Shown here piece by piece: positions 1 to 6,483 of a stretch of 6,483 nucleotides of DNA. Positions within the stretch are counted from its first letter, which is position 1; each line of letters starts with the position of its first letter. The stretch lies in assembly GCA_009908925.1 (NCBI GenBank), contig JAAAOH010000056.1, positions 1 through 6,483 on the forward strand, read 5' to 3'. Under the pieces are notes generated by a model that saw only the letters and a program-made list of their open reading frames with translations, was not told the DNA's origin and did not search any database. Position numbers and translations under genes: made by a program. The stretch comes from Spirochaetota bacterium. Its GTDB lineage: Bacteria > Spirochaetota > Spirochaetia > DSM-27196 > PWMO01.

Positions 1-1
1 C

Positions 2-3000
2 TACTACGACACCGCACCCCCGTCCTTTGCCGAGTTGTCCGTCGGGACCACGGATACGCAATCGGTGAACGCGAATCTGGATTTCGACGGCTTTGCCTAC
101 GACAGCAACCAGCTCGACTCCCTGTCCGTCTCGGTCGACGGCGGCGCACAGCAGCCCATAACCCCGTCCACGGTGACCCTGACCCTGGCACCGGCAACCG
201 ACACCTTCACCGCCACCGCGCACGGCCTTTCCGACGGCGACCGCATCCTCCTCGGCGGCGACACACTGCCGGATATCGCGGGCGGCGGCACCCTCGATCC
301 CACGCACAGCTACTACGTAATCGGCGCCACCGCCGACACCTTCTCACTCGCCGAGACATCCGGCGGCGACGCCCTGGATTTCACGACCGCAGGCGCCGAC
401 CTTCAAACCGAAGAGTGGTCCTACACCTTCGATACCGCCGCCCTCTCCGACGGTACGTACATCCTCGTTTTCACCGCCACAGACATCGCCGGGAAGACCG
501 CCACCGCCACGCGTACCGTCCGCCTGGACACCGCGGCCCCGGAGAGTCTCACAGTCGACACCGACCTCACCGGCTGGCAGGACAGCCAGAGCATTACCGT
601 TTCGGGTACCGCGGCCGACAGCGGCAGCGGCCTTCAGGCGGTTGAGTATCAGCTCGACGGCGGGGCCTGGAACCTCGTCGGCGGAACGACGATCTGGACG
701 ACCAACATCGCCTTCAACAAAGGGAACAACGACTTGGTGGTGCGGGCAACCGACCGCGCCGGGAACACCGCACAGACCGCCTCGATAGCGGTTGACGTCG
801 ACGTGGACGCACCGGCGCTCACTGTGGACAGCCCGACAGAGATCGTCAAACTCAACGGCCAGTCGGCGCTCCCGGTTACACTCTCACTTACCGACCTCAC
901 GAGTGGTGCCGGCGTGAACAGCAATGTGGCCGAGGTGCTCCTGAAGGCCGGGGACACCGACTTCTCGGCAGGCACCACGGCAGCCACACTGGATACCGGC
1001 GACGCGGCAAGCGGCACCTGGACGGCCGATGTTCCGGCAGCGGACCTGCTTGCGCTCTCAGAAGGTCAGCGGACCATCAACGTACGGGCGGCCGACACCG
1101 CGGGCAATCAGGCCTCTGCAAGCTTTGCCGTGCTCATCGACAAGACCGCACCCCAGGTGGACTTCTCCGCACTGACCGACGGGACGACGGTGAACAAGAC
1201 GCTCGCACTCGCGGGCACGGCCTCCGACACCCAGGGCCTTACCACGGCAGACCCCGTGCGGCTGGAAGTCTACAACCAGACTGCCGGCGCCTGGGAAGCA
1301 GGCCCTGCGGTATCCGGCTCGTTCAGCTGGACCGCCACCCTCGATACCACCGCCTACGACGGCGCGGGGTCCGATTACGACACCGACGCCGGCGCCGACG
1401 GCACGCAGCTCGACCTCCGGGCCGTCGCCACGGATGCCGCAGGCAACACCGCCTCCGCCACACGCTCGGTAACCATCGACCAGAATGCAGACCGCCCGGT
1501 TATCGAGCTCAGCAATATCGACGTTGACGGCACGAGCACCCTCAAGCTCTCGCGCACCATCTACGGATCGGTTCAGGACGATGACGGACCGGTCGGGAGC
1601 CTCGAGGTCAGCCTCGACGGCAGCAGCTGGACCGCCGTGACTGTCTCCGGCGGCTCCTGGAGCTACGACATTCCCGGCGGAGAGAGCGACGGAAACAAGA
1701 ACCTTTACTTCCGCGTAGCCGACGGCGCGGCGGCACCGACCACCTTCGAGACAAACGGCGCGACCTCTCTCGACAGGCCGCGCATCCTCGTCGACGACAC
1801 GCCGACGTATATGGAGACCGCGGTCGCCTTCAACCTGGACACCGTCACTCCGGAGATCGGCCCGAACATCATTGTCGACCGCAGCGAGGACGGGAGCTAC
1901 GACTTCTCCGGTGACGAGGAGAATCTCACCACCAACCTGCCCTTCGGCGGCAGCACAGCCGACTTCGTGCTCCGGGTCCTTGCAACGGACGCCAACGGCA
2001 TCGGCGACGTCTCGGTTGAGATTCCCGGGGCAACGGGCTCTCCCTTCACTGCAACGGCCAATGGGACAGACGGCAGCTATGAGGTCTTCGACACCGGCGT
2101 CATCGACCTCGGCTCCGGTATCGGAGACGGCAGCGTAGATGTGCGGGTAAGCGTAACCGACACCTCCGGGCTCACCTCCACGGCAACGCGGACAATCATC
2201 GTCGACAACACGGTTCCCGATATCAGCTACCTCTCGCCGCTCGAGACGAGCATTGTAAACGGCGACGTCGAAGTGCGCGGCACCGCAAGCGACGCCGGCA
2301 GCGGGCTCACCTCCGTCGAGTACGAGATCGGCCACAATGCCGACGGGACGGGCTGGCAGCCTGTCACGGGCAGCCTCTTCAGCTGGACCATCGAGCTCAC
2401 CGGCAGCAATCGCATCGACCTCTACGCCGGACGGGCGGCAACGGTCAACCCGGCAACCGACGCGATCAACGTGGCCGACCACGGGTTCGCAGACGGCGAC
2501 GAGGCCTACGTGAACTACAGCGGCGATGCGCCCACCGGCCTCGATCCCACGGCGACGTACTACGTCATAAACGCCTCCCAGGACAGCTTCGAGCTCTCCT
2601 CGAGCCCCGGCGGCACGCCGGTGGACATCACCGATGCCGGCACCGGCGTACGCGTGAGCAACGCAAGCCGCGACGCCGACAACGACGGCATCTGGGATCT
2701 CCCCATCGTCTTCCGCGTCACGGACGAGGCGACGAACCAGCGTGTCACCACCGACACCGAGTACGTGCTGCAGGTGGATCCCTCAGGCGACATCCCCGAT
2801 GCGTCGGTGGTATACCCCGACCCCGACAGTACCCAGCGCACCCTCGGCGGCAGCATCCGCCTCTCCGGCACCGCAGTCGACGACGACGGGGTGGCCGGCG
2901 TCTACATGCAGATCGACGTCGACGGGGACGGGGATTACGACATAAACGATACCGCCGGCGGGACAGACTGGTACAACGGCGGCGATGGTCAACTCGTTGA

Positions 3001-6000
3001 CGGAACGGTCAGCTGGAACAAGACCATCAACGAGAGCGGCGAGTTCAACCCCGTGGGCGGCGGCCCGGACCCGCGGCCCATCAACTTCCGCGTCCGCGCG
3101 CGGGACGTAAACGGACTCGACGGTCCGTGGACCGCCAGCCAGCTCATCGAGGTCGATGACGATGTGCCGCAGATTGGCTCCTCTCAGCCGCTGACCCTCG
3201 AGGAACAGTCCACCGGAGCGACCCTGCCCTACGTGGCCGACCGCTGGCTCAAGGGCACCTGGAATCTCATTGGCAGCATCGAGGACGAGTCGGGCATTGC
3301 CGATATCACAATCTCAGGCGATGTGACAGGCAGCCTCAGCGGGAATCCCTCCTGGTTCACCGAGGACGTCGACGGGAACTACACCTTCGATATTCCGGTG
3401 ACAACCGGCGCATCCGGGGGGCGGCTGTCGTTTACGATCACCGCAATCGACGAGAGCACGCCGCAGCAGCAGACCTCCGCAGCGGTGAGCGTGCAGGCCG
3501 ACAACCAGGCACCGACCTCCAACGCCTACACGGGCGAAACGCCCATCGTTCAGAGCAACCTCTCCTATACCCTGGAGTCGAGCATAAACGAGGACGGAAG
3601 CGGCTTTGGCCGGGTGGCCTTCTACTTCCTGCGGCCCAACGCCGACGGAAGCGCCCCGGATGAGCGCATCTACACACCCATGGCGGACGACGTCTCGACG
3701 CTCACCGCGAATCTTACAGAGATCGACGGGCTGTGGTTCAACGAGGGCACCGCGGGGAGCCGGCCCGACCAGTTCACCCTGATTGATGCGAACCTCATCG
3801 GCAACGACAACGTCCGGGTAGGCGGCCTCGTGCGAATCGGCGGGCTCAACCGCCGCATCGTGAGCTTCGACAGCGCCACCGGCGAGCTCTCCTGGGCCGA
3901 AGCCGTGGATACCGGCGTCACCACCTACGCCGTCGCTTACGCCATGGTGGTCGACAACGAGACCATCGAGACGCCGGTCTACTCCGGTGATACGCTGACC
4001 GGCATCACAAACGACGACGGCGACGGGATGGTGGAGAGCATCGAGCGCACCGGTGGCATCTACGAGTGGACCGCCTCCATCGACTCCAGGAACATCCCCG
4101 ACGGCCCGATCGAGCTCCACTGGGTGAGCTTCGACGAGGCGGGGAACTTCGTAACGGACTCGGTCACAACGAGCATTGCCAACAACCGTCCGCTCCTTGC
4201 CGGAGTGACGCTGGGCACCGACCTCGACGGCAACGGCACGGTGGAGGCCGATGAGAAGGAACCGGCCTTCAGCGCCCTCGACCCCGAGGGGAACGAGCAG
4301 CAGACGGCGACGGTAGCCTCCGACGCCTTCGTGGCCAAGGGCCTCACATCCGCCGACATCGACGTGGTGGGCGGAAACGGCGCCCTGCAGTACGACCTGG
4401 CCGTCGGCGGCACCACCCTCCGCACCCTGCAGGCGCTGCGCGCCGATGAGCTTTCGGCCCTGCAGACCGTCGAGCTCTCCGAAGGCGACCTGGGCGCCGA
4501 TACGTCGGGCACGCCGAAGAATCTGGTCTTCACCATCTGGGACAGCACCGAGGAATCCACGCCGGGCACCGACAGCCTCAGCGCCGAGCTTACCGCCCCG
4601 GTCCTCGTGGACATCGTCGATGAAGTACAGCCGAATGTGGTGGTAAGTCCCTTCTTCTGGAACAACGAGGGCGACAACAGCCTCTACGAGAACAGCCGCG
4701 AGAACGGCCACATCGAGATAACCGGCGTGGTAAACGGCACAGACCCCGATGTCTCCGGGCAGATCAGCATCCGCGGCACCGCCTACGATGATCAGCGGCT
4801 GACAAGCCTCTGGATGGCCATAGACGGCTTCGGCTTCACCGGCGCCGGCGCCACCAGTGCCGACTTCGACACCAACGAGGACGGCGTGACCGAGACCCTC
4901 GCGACAGCCTACAGCCGCATGGCTACCTTCTCCGGCGGCACCTGGACCGGCACCGACCAGTGGGCCGGCGAGGGCTGGAAGTTCACCGTCACCGCGAGCA
5001 CCCTCGACCAGAGCGGTCACGAAGTCAGCTGGCAGCTCGACTGGGACAGCTCCCGCGTAAGCGGCGTGGCCGCCATAGACACCGTCATCCGCGCCCTGGC
5101 AGTCGACAAACGCAGCCTCACCGCCGGCGCAAACACTAACGCCTCGAGCGAGACCGAGGACGCAGTGCCCGGCGACGTCACCGCGAACAACCTGCCCGCG
5201 TATACGGTGGATGTGGTGCCGTATGTGACAGGACTCTCCACCGACCTCACGGGCGTCCGCGATCGCAATATCAGGGGAGCCACCGGCGCCTACTCCATCC
5301 AGTACAGCGATGATGCTGCGGACACGGTCACCATCAACGGCTTCAATCTCGACCCGATCCCAAACGGCGTTCGCGTCGGGCCCGATCCCGATGGCCTCAC
5401 CGGCACCACGCTACAGGGCCAAACCCTCACGATCGAGTCCGTCGCAGCAGATAACAGCTCGGTCACGGTCAGGAAGAACGCGGGCGGCTCCGGATATGTG
5501 GCGCTCGTCGGAGGAAGTGCGGCGACGCCGATTCCAGCCCCTAATAACGTAAACGGCAATCTGGCCTACCACGCAGAGCCGAGCGCTACGCAGGAGAATC
5601 CGACGCTGAACGATGACCGTTATGTGAGCGTCTTCGACGTGTTCGATACCGGATTCCAGAACGCCTACTGGCACGAGATGCTGATGGATGGAGACTACCC
5701 CGTATTCGGCTACATCGACGACAGCGCCGCGAACGACCTGCAGTTCACACGTGGCGCCGTAACTGGAGAAAGCGGGCTCGGGGGTGCAGCAACGACCTCC
5801 GTCACCGGGCTCATTCGCGGCCTCGGATTCCAGTACTACGCACTTGCCCGTGACGACAGCGGGATCTATCACCAGTTGAGCTCGTCGACATTTAACTCGA
5901 TGCAGCAGTACTACATCTACGGTGAGTACGCCACCGACTACCCGGGTAACTTCGGACCTGGATACCAGGACTTCGGCGGCGCAACGCAGGTCTACTGGGC

Positions 6001-6483
6001 CGGGTACACCGGCGACAGCGCGCAGTTCGATGACAATGATGCAATGGTCCTCGATGAGCTCGACTATGATCCGGGTCTCCTCGTTGGACGCTACAAGAAC
6101 CCCAGGTTGATTGCGCGCGGTGACAGCACCGCAGCCGGCGACGCCGCCACGCTCTACATGAGCTTTTTCGATTCGAACACCGGACAGATTATCTTCCGTA
6201 ATCTCCAGGTGGGTCAGGCTCCGAGCGGAGGTAGGGACACAAATCTCGATGACACCGGTGGTGCAAACATGAACGAGCTCGACGGCGTCACTTCCGGGGA
6301 CTCAACACGACATGAGGTTACAGCCTCCGCCAGTCAGTACTTCGATATGGGAATCACCGACGGCGGTGTCGTAGTCATCGTCTACTACGATCAGTCGCAG
6401 AGTCGGCTCGAGCTGGTCTACTCTGCTACCACAGCCGGCGGCACTATCCCTGAGCCGATCGACGGCGCGGATCCGCAGCAGGC
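2..6483 (+). CDS. Giant Ig-like multidomain surface protein, partial at both ends
   Basis: Seen: frame 2 is open across the whole window (2160 codons plus two bases), with no stop and no plausible start; the first in-frame ATG (1811) falls inside a domain. The translation is Asp, Thr, Gly and Ala rich, has no Cys and only 17 Lys. Domains in order: about nine Ig-like domains (3-1168), an enlarged Ig-like domain (1167-1397), a module with an EF-hand-type loop (1396-1540), another enlarged Ig-like domain (1538-1738), an IPT/TIG-like domain (1738-1840) and a propeller-like tail (from about 1858). Known: such Ig arrays form stalks of extracellular adhesins and are often calcium-stiffened. Inferred: secreted or outer-surface protein presenting a C-terminal binding domain. 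Signal peptide, anchor and secretion signal would lie outside the window, so the export route is unknown. No transmembrane segment is visible. The ligand cannot be named. The frame is certain; the exact role is not. Confidence 0.96.
8..529 (+). other. Ig-like domain 1, host of a nested module
   Basis: Residues 3-176. It opens with DTAPP, the usual junction motif between bacterial Ig-like domains, and the preceding YYD is probably the tail of an upstream domain. The first half runs to SVSVDGG (43-48). The second half resumes at EEWSYTFDT (137-145) and closes with DGTY and ATDIAGK (159-165), typical of Big_7/OmpL47-like folds. The roughly 80 residues between do not fit an Ig fold and form a separate inserted module. 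The insert sits just before the W-containing strand, the likely E strand. Confidence 0.75.
173..406 (+). repeat. Nested HGLxDGD/YYVI module, copy 1
   Basis: Residues 58-135. Landmarks are H74-G-L, D78-G-D80, Y104-Y-V-I107, F114, G121-G122, D126 and A130-G131. Copy 2 (residues 812-886) has the same landmarks, and from YYVI onward the spacing is identical: 17 residues to GG, 5 to Asp, 5 to the closing Gly. From memory, small beta modules with HGL-xx-GD, YYV and GG signatures occur in phage virion and tail-fibre proteins and in large surface proteins. I cannot give a Pfam name with certainty. Function unknown; a ligand-binding or spacer role is inference. Confidence 0.72.
527..799 (+). other. 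Ig-like domain 2
   Basis: Residues 176-266, the cleanest Ig-like unit in the window at about 90 residues. It starts DTAAP, has SGTAADSGSGL (201-211), the paired-strand motif VEYQLDGG (214-221) and W223, and ends VRATDRAGNTA (247-257). This is the classic bacterial Ig-like (Big_7/OmpL47-like) pattern and serves as the template for reading the other domains. It closely resembles domain 7, which has RGTASDAGSGL and VEYEIG in the same order. Confidence 0.85.
800..1141 (+). other. Ig-like domain 3
   Basis: Residues 267-380. It begins DVDAPAL near 267-272 and ends VRAADTAGNQAS (361-372), followed by the next junction IDKTAP. The middle is longer than in domain 2 and lacks the VxxxLDGG pair, having EVLLKAGDTDF (311-321) instead, so the sheet is probably a divergent version of the same fold. 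The GTWTADVP segment (338-345) fits the W-containing strand. Confidence 0.75.
1139..1486 (+). other. Ig-like domain 4
   Basis: Residues 380-495. The start motif is DKTAPQVDF; the early strand is LAGTASDTQGL (403-413); the W strand is GSFSWTATLDT (439-449); the closing strand is AVATDAAGNTASATRSV (475-491). An Asp/Gly-rich loop (452-467, GAGSDYDTDAGADG) lies before the last strands and could bind calcium, although it does not match a full EF-hand pattern. Confidence 0.8.
1481..1837 (+). other. Ig-like domain 5
   Basis: Residues 494-612. Junction NADRPVIEL (495-503), early strand IYGSVQDDDGPVGSLEVSLD (520-539), then SSWTAV and the W strand GGSWSYDIPGG (550-560), and FRVADGAA (570-577). The domain is followed by a linker containing RPRILVDDTPTYMETAVAF, including Met604, the first methionine of the window. 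Confidence 0.72.
1838..2209 (+). other. Ig-like domain 6
   Basis: Residues 613-736. It opens DTVTPEIGP and closes VRVSVTDTSGLTSTATRTI (714-732) before the next junction DNTVPD. The middle contains VLRVLATDANGIGDVSVEIP (656-675), which repeats the strand-turn-strand seen elsewhere as SGTAxDxxGL followed by VEY. At about 124 residues it is longer than the compact domain 2. Confidence 0.75.
2435..2659 (+). repeat. Nested HGFxDGD/YYVI module, copy 2
   Basis: Residues 812-886. It has H827-G-F, D831-G-D833, L847-D-P, Y853-Y-V-I856, F863, G870-G871, D875 and A879-G880, matching copy 1 (residues 58-135). The distance from His to the Tyr pair is 26 residues against 30 in copy 1, so there is one small length difference in the middle loop. 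At DNA level the copies share the 13-base word cctcgatcccacg (292-304 and 2539-2551) followed in the same register by tactacgt, suggesting common descent rather than chance. Confidence 0.72.
2672..2698 (+). other. DADNDG calcium-loop-like motif
   Basis: Residues 891-899, D-A-D-N-D-G-I-W-D. The DxDxDGxxD spacing resembles thrombospondin type 3 and EF-hand-type calcium loops. It lies exactly where the nested module returns to the Ig host, so bound calcium could rigidify that junction. Binding is inferred from the motif only. Confidence 0.5.
2774..3160 (+). other. Ig-like domain 8 with DxDxDG loop
   Basis: Residues 925-1053. Early strand IRLSGTAVDDDGV (952-964), then VYMQIDVDGDGDYDIND (967-983), W strand GTVSWNKTI (1001-1009), and closing VRARDVNGLDG (1031-1041) before the junction VDDDVPQ. 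The loop D972-x-D974-x-D976-G-D978-Y-D980-xx-D983 fits an EF-hand-type calcium loop with Asp instead of Glu at position 12. It sits in the hairpin that carries VDGG in domain 2. Confidence 0.75.
3155..3505 (+). other. Ig-like domain 9
   Basis: Residues 1052-1168. It begins DDDVPQIG, has WNLIGSIEDESGIADITIS (1087-1105) as the early strand pair, a YTFDIPV strand (1127-1133) and closes FTITAIDESTPQQQTS (1144-1159), followed by the next junction DNQAPTS. The usual AGN turn is replaced by STPQQQ. Confidence 0.72.
3761..3961 (+). other. Insert module in Ig-like domain 10
   Basis: Residues 1254-1320, not Ig-like. Visible features are VRVGGLVRIGG (1271-1281), RRIVSFDSATGELSWAEAV (1284-1302), and VTTYAVAYAMVVDNE (1306-1320), all strongly strand-forming. 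The order of a Gly-rich hairpin and then a strand ending in an acidic turn is reminiscent of the two YYVI modules, but the YYVI and HGL signatures are absent, so I do not call it a third copy. Function unknown. Confidence 0.5.
4010..4045 (+). other. EF-hand-type calcium loop
   Basis: Residues 1337-1348, NDDGDGMVESIE. Positions 1, 3, 5 (N, D, D), Gly at 6, Val at 8, Glu at 9 and Glu at 12 match the 12-residue EF-hand consensus. No flanking helices are obvious, so it is more likely a single loop between beta strands than a helix-loop-helix. Calcium binding is inferred. Confidence 0.6.
4187..4621 (+). other. Unassigned beta-rich module after domain 10
   Basis: Residues 1396-1540. It opens RPLLAGVTLG followed by a calcium loop (1407-1418), has VVGGNGALQYDLAVGG (1455-1470), an Ala/Leu-rich stretch LRTLQALRADELSALQTVEL (1473-1492) that could be helical, and a distinctive FTIWDSTEESTPGTDS (1510-1525). 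It ends before VLVDIVDEVQPN. The usual Ig signatures are missing and I do not recognise the family. My recollection is that similar IWDST...PGTDS segments occur in large spirochaete surface proteins, but this is unverified. Confidence 0.5.
4220..4255 (+). other. Canonical EF-hand-type calcium loop
   Basis: Residues 1407-1418, DLDGNGTVEADE. Asp at 1 and 3, Asn at 5, Gly at 6, Val at 8, Glu at 9 and Glu at 12 satisfy every position of the EF-hand/dockerin-type loop. It is the best calcium-site candidate in the window and lies at the boundary between domain 10 and the next module, where a bound ion could fix the interdomain angle. Confidence 0.65.
4613..5216 (+). other. Ig-like domain 11, enlarged
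   Basis: Residues 1538-1738. After the junction DIVDEVQPN comes a PFFWNN and SLYENSRENGHIEI stretch, then the standard early strand ISIRGTAYDDQRL (1588-1600) and LWMAIDGFGF (1603-1612), matching GTAxD plus VxxxxDG in domain 2. A partial DTNEDG loop (1623-1628) lacks an acidic residue at position 12. The end includes DTVIRALAVDKRS (1693-1705), the likely last strands. About twice the size of a compact Ig unit. Confidence 0.62.
5213..5521 (+). other. IPT/TIG-like domain
   Basis: Residues 1738-1840. It starts VVPYVTGLSTDL, contains RNIRGATGAYSIQYSDDA (1755-1772) and then VTINGFNLDPIPNGVRVG (1776-1793), and ends with alternating strands TLTIESV and SSVTVRK. The [IV]xGxN[LF] motif with following strands is characteristic of IPT/TIG Ig-like folds. 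Its place between the Ig array and the aromatic tail suggests a connector to the distal domain. Moderate confidence; a profile search would settle it. Confidence 0.55.
5573..6481 (+). other. Aromatic-rich, possibly beta-propeller C-terminal region
   Basis: Residues 1858-2160, continuing past the window. The character changes to Tyr/Phe-rich short strands. Recurrent pieces are YPVFGYIDDSAANDLQFTR (1899-1917), FQYYALARDDSGIYHQL (1943-1959), LYMSFFDSNTGQIIFRN (2051-2067) and VVVIVYYDQSQSRLELVYS (2123-2141). Each is a hydrophobic strand, an acidic turn and a second strand, as in blades of sialidase-like or similar propellers. The Asp-box consensus SxDxGxxW is not present, so the family is unassigned. 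It could be the ligand-binding head, which is inference. Confidence 0.5.

Larger units (their letters stand above)
2204..2779 (+). other. Ig-like domain 7, host of a nested module
   Basis: Residues 735-926. The first part matches domain 2 strand by strand: DNTVPD junction, RGTASDAGSGL (759-769), VEYEIG (772-777), W785 and the W strand LFSWTIEL (792-799). The Ig pattern then breaks for about 90 residues and resumes at LPIVFRVTDEATN (900-912). The interruption holds copy 2 of the nested module followed by a DADNDG loop. Here the insert follows the W strand, whereas in domain 1 it precedes it. Confidence 0.75.
3500..4192 (+). other. Ig-like domain 10, enlarged, with insert
   Basis: Residues 1167-1397. 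It opens DNQAPTS and ends SFDEAGNFVTDSVTTSI (1377-1393), with an Ig-like W strand YEWTASIDSRNIPDGPIEL (1354-1372). At roughly 230 residues it is about twice a normal unit. The extra length holds a separate beta-rich insert (about 1254-1320) and a canonical EF-hand-type loop at N1337-x-D1339-x-D1341-G-x-V-E1345-xx-E1348. Confidence 0.68.

Noticed and set aside
415..645. Short plus-strand frame rich in Arg, His and Pro, and other small overlapping plus-strand frames
   Set aside because: They are out-of-frame readings of the main gene and encode low-complexity peptides with no domain or motif I recognise.
1811..1813. First in-frame ATG as a possible gene start
   Set aside because: The same frame encodes five consecutive Ig-like domains upstream and the ATG lies in a linker in mid-array, so it is an internal Met.
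1058..2482. Long minus-strand open frame (474 codons)
   Set aside because: Same reason: antisense to Ig-like domains 3 to 7, low-complexity composition, and no family resemblance.
3416..3421. Run of six G as a possible phase-variation or frameshift site
   Set aside because: Too short for typical slipped-strand switching, and the frame and domain pattern continue undisturbed on both sides.
4868..4903. DTNEDGVTETLA as a further EF-hand-type loop
   Set aside because: The first half fits, but position 12 is Ala, so the bidentate acidic ligand is missing. Kept only as a partial motif.
3314..5020. Long minus-strand open frame (568 codons)
   Set aside because: It lies wholly antisense to the domain-bearing frame. 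Its product is Gly, Ala, Val and Arg rich with no recognisable domain, as expected when GAC, GGC, GCC and ACC codons are read in reverse.
1..6483. RTX-type nonapeptide repeats
   Set aside because: The protein is Asp and Gly rich, but no tandem GGxGxDxUx units appear, so there is no evidence here for type I secretion repeats.
1..6483. CRISPR array, tRNA, terminator or mobile-element ends
   Set aside because: No spaced identical repeats, no cloverleaf-like segment, no hairpin followed by a T run and no terminal inverted repeats were noticed; the window is fully coding.

Overview
The window is the interior of one very large protein-coding gene. Reading frame 2 of the plus strand (codons starting at base 2) runs from the first to the last base with no stop codon: 2160 complete codons plus two bases. 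Neither the start nor the stop lies in the window. The first in-frame ATG is at 1811, far inside a run of recognisable domains, so the true start must be upstream. I see no other gene, RNA, mobile element, CRISPR array, promoter or terminator. The long open frames on the minus strand are compositional shadows of this gene. Residue numbers below count from the codon at base 2. || The product looks like an extracellular, multidomain surface protein. Layout: residues 3-1168 are about nine bacterial Ig-like beta-sandwich domains in tandem. They are recognised by recurring starts such as DTAAP, DKTAP and DNTVP, an early G-T-A-x-D strand motif, and closing motifs such as ATDRAGN. Two of these domains (first and seventh) each carry an inserted copy of the same small module, marked by HG[LF]xDGD, YYVI and GGxxxD. 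Residues 1167-1397 are a larger Ig-like domain with a different insert (about 1254-1320). Residues 1396-1540 are an unassigned beta-rich module that opens with a canonical EF-hand-type calcium loop. Residues 1538-1738 are another enlarged Ig-like domain. Residues 1738-1840 resemble an IPT/TIG domain. Residues from about 1858 to the window edge switch to aromatic-rich repeats that may be beta-propeller blades. || The protein is strongly acidic (in the first 200 residues 29 Asp+Glu against 4 Lys+Arg), has no cysteine in 2160 residues by hand reading, and only 17 lysines. With several DxDxDG loops, this fits a calcium-stabilised, secreted or cell-surface filament, possibly in a saline habitat. 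|| Organism: a GC-rich bacterium with strong G/C preference at codon third positions. The order Ig array, IPT/TIG-like domain, then propeller-like tail reminds me of large surface proteins of free-living Spirochaetaceae, but this is a memory-based impression and no taxonomic marker is present. I do not see a multi-gene system here. The interest lies in the protein's architecture.
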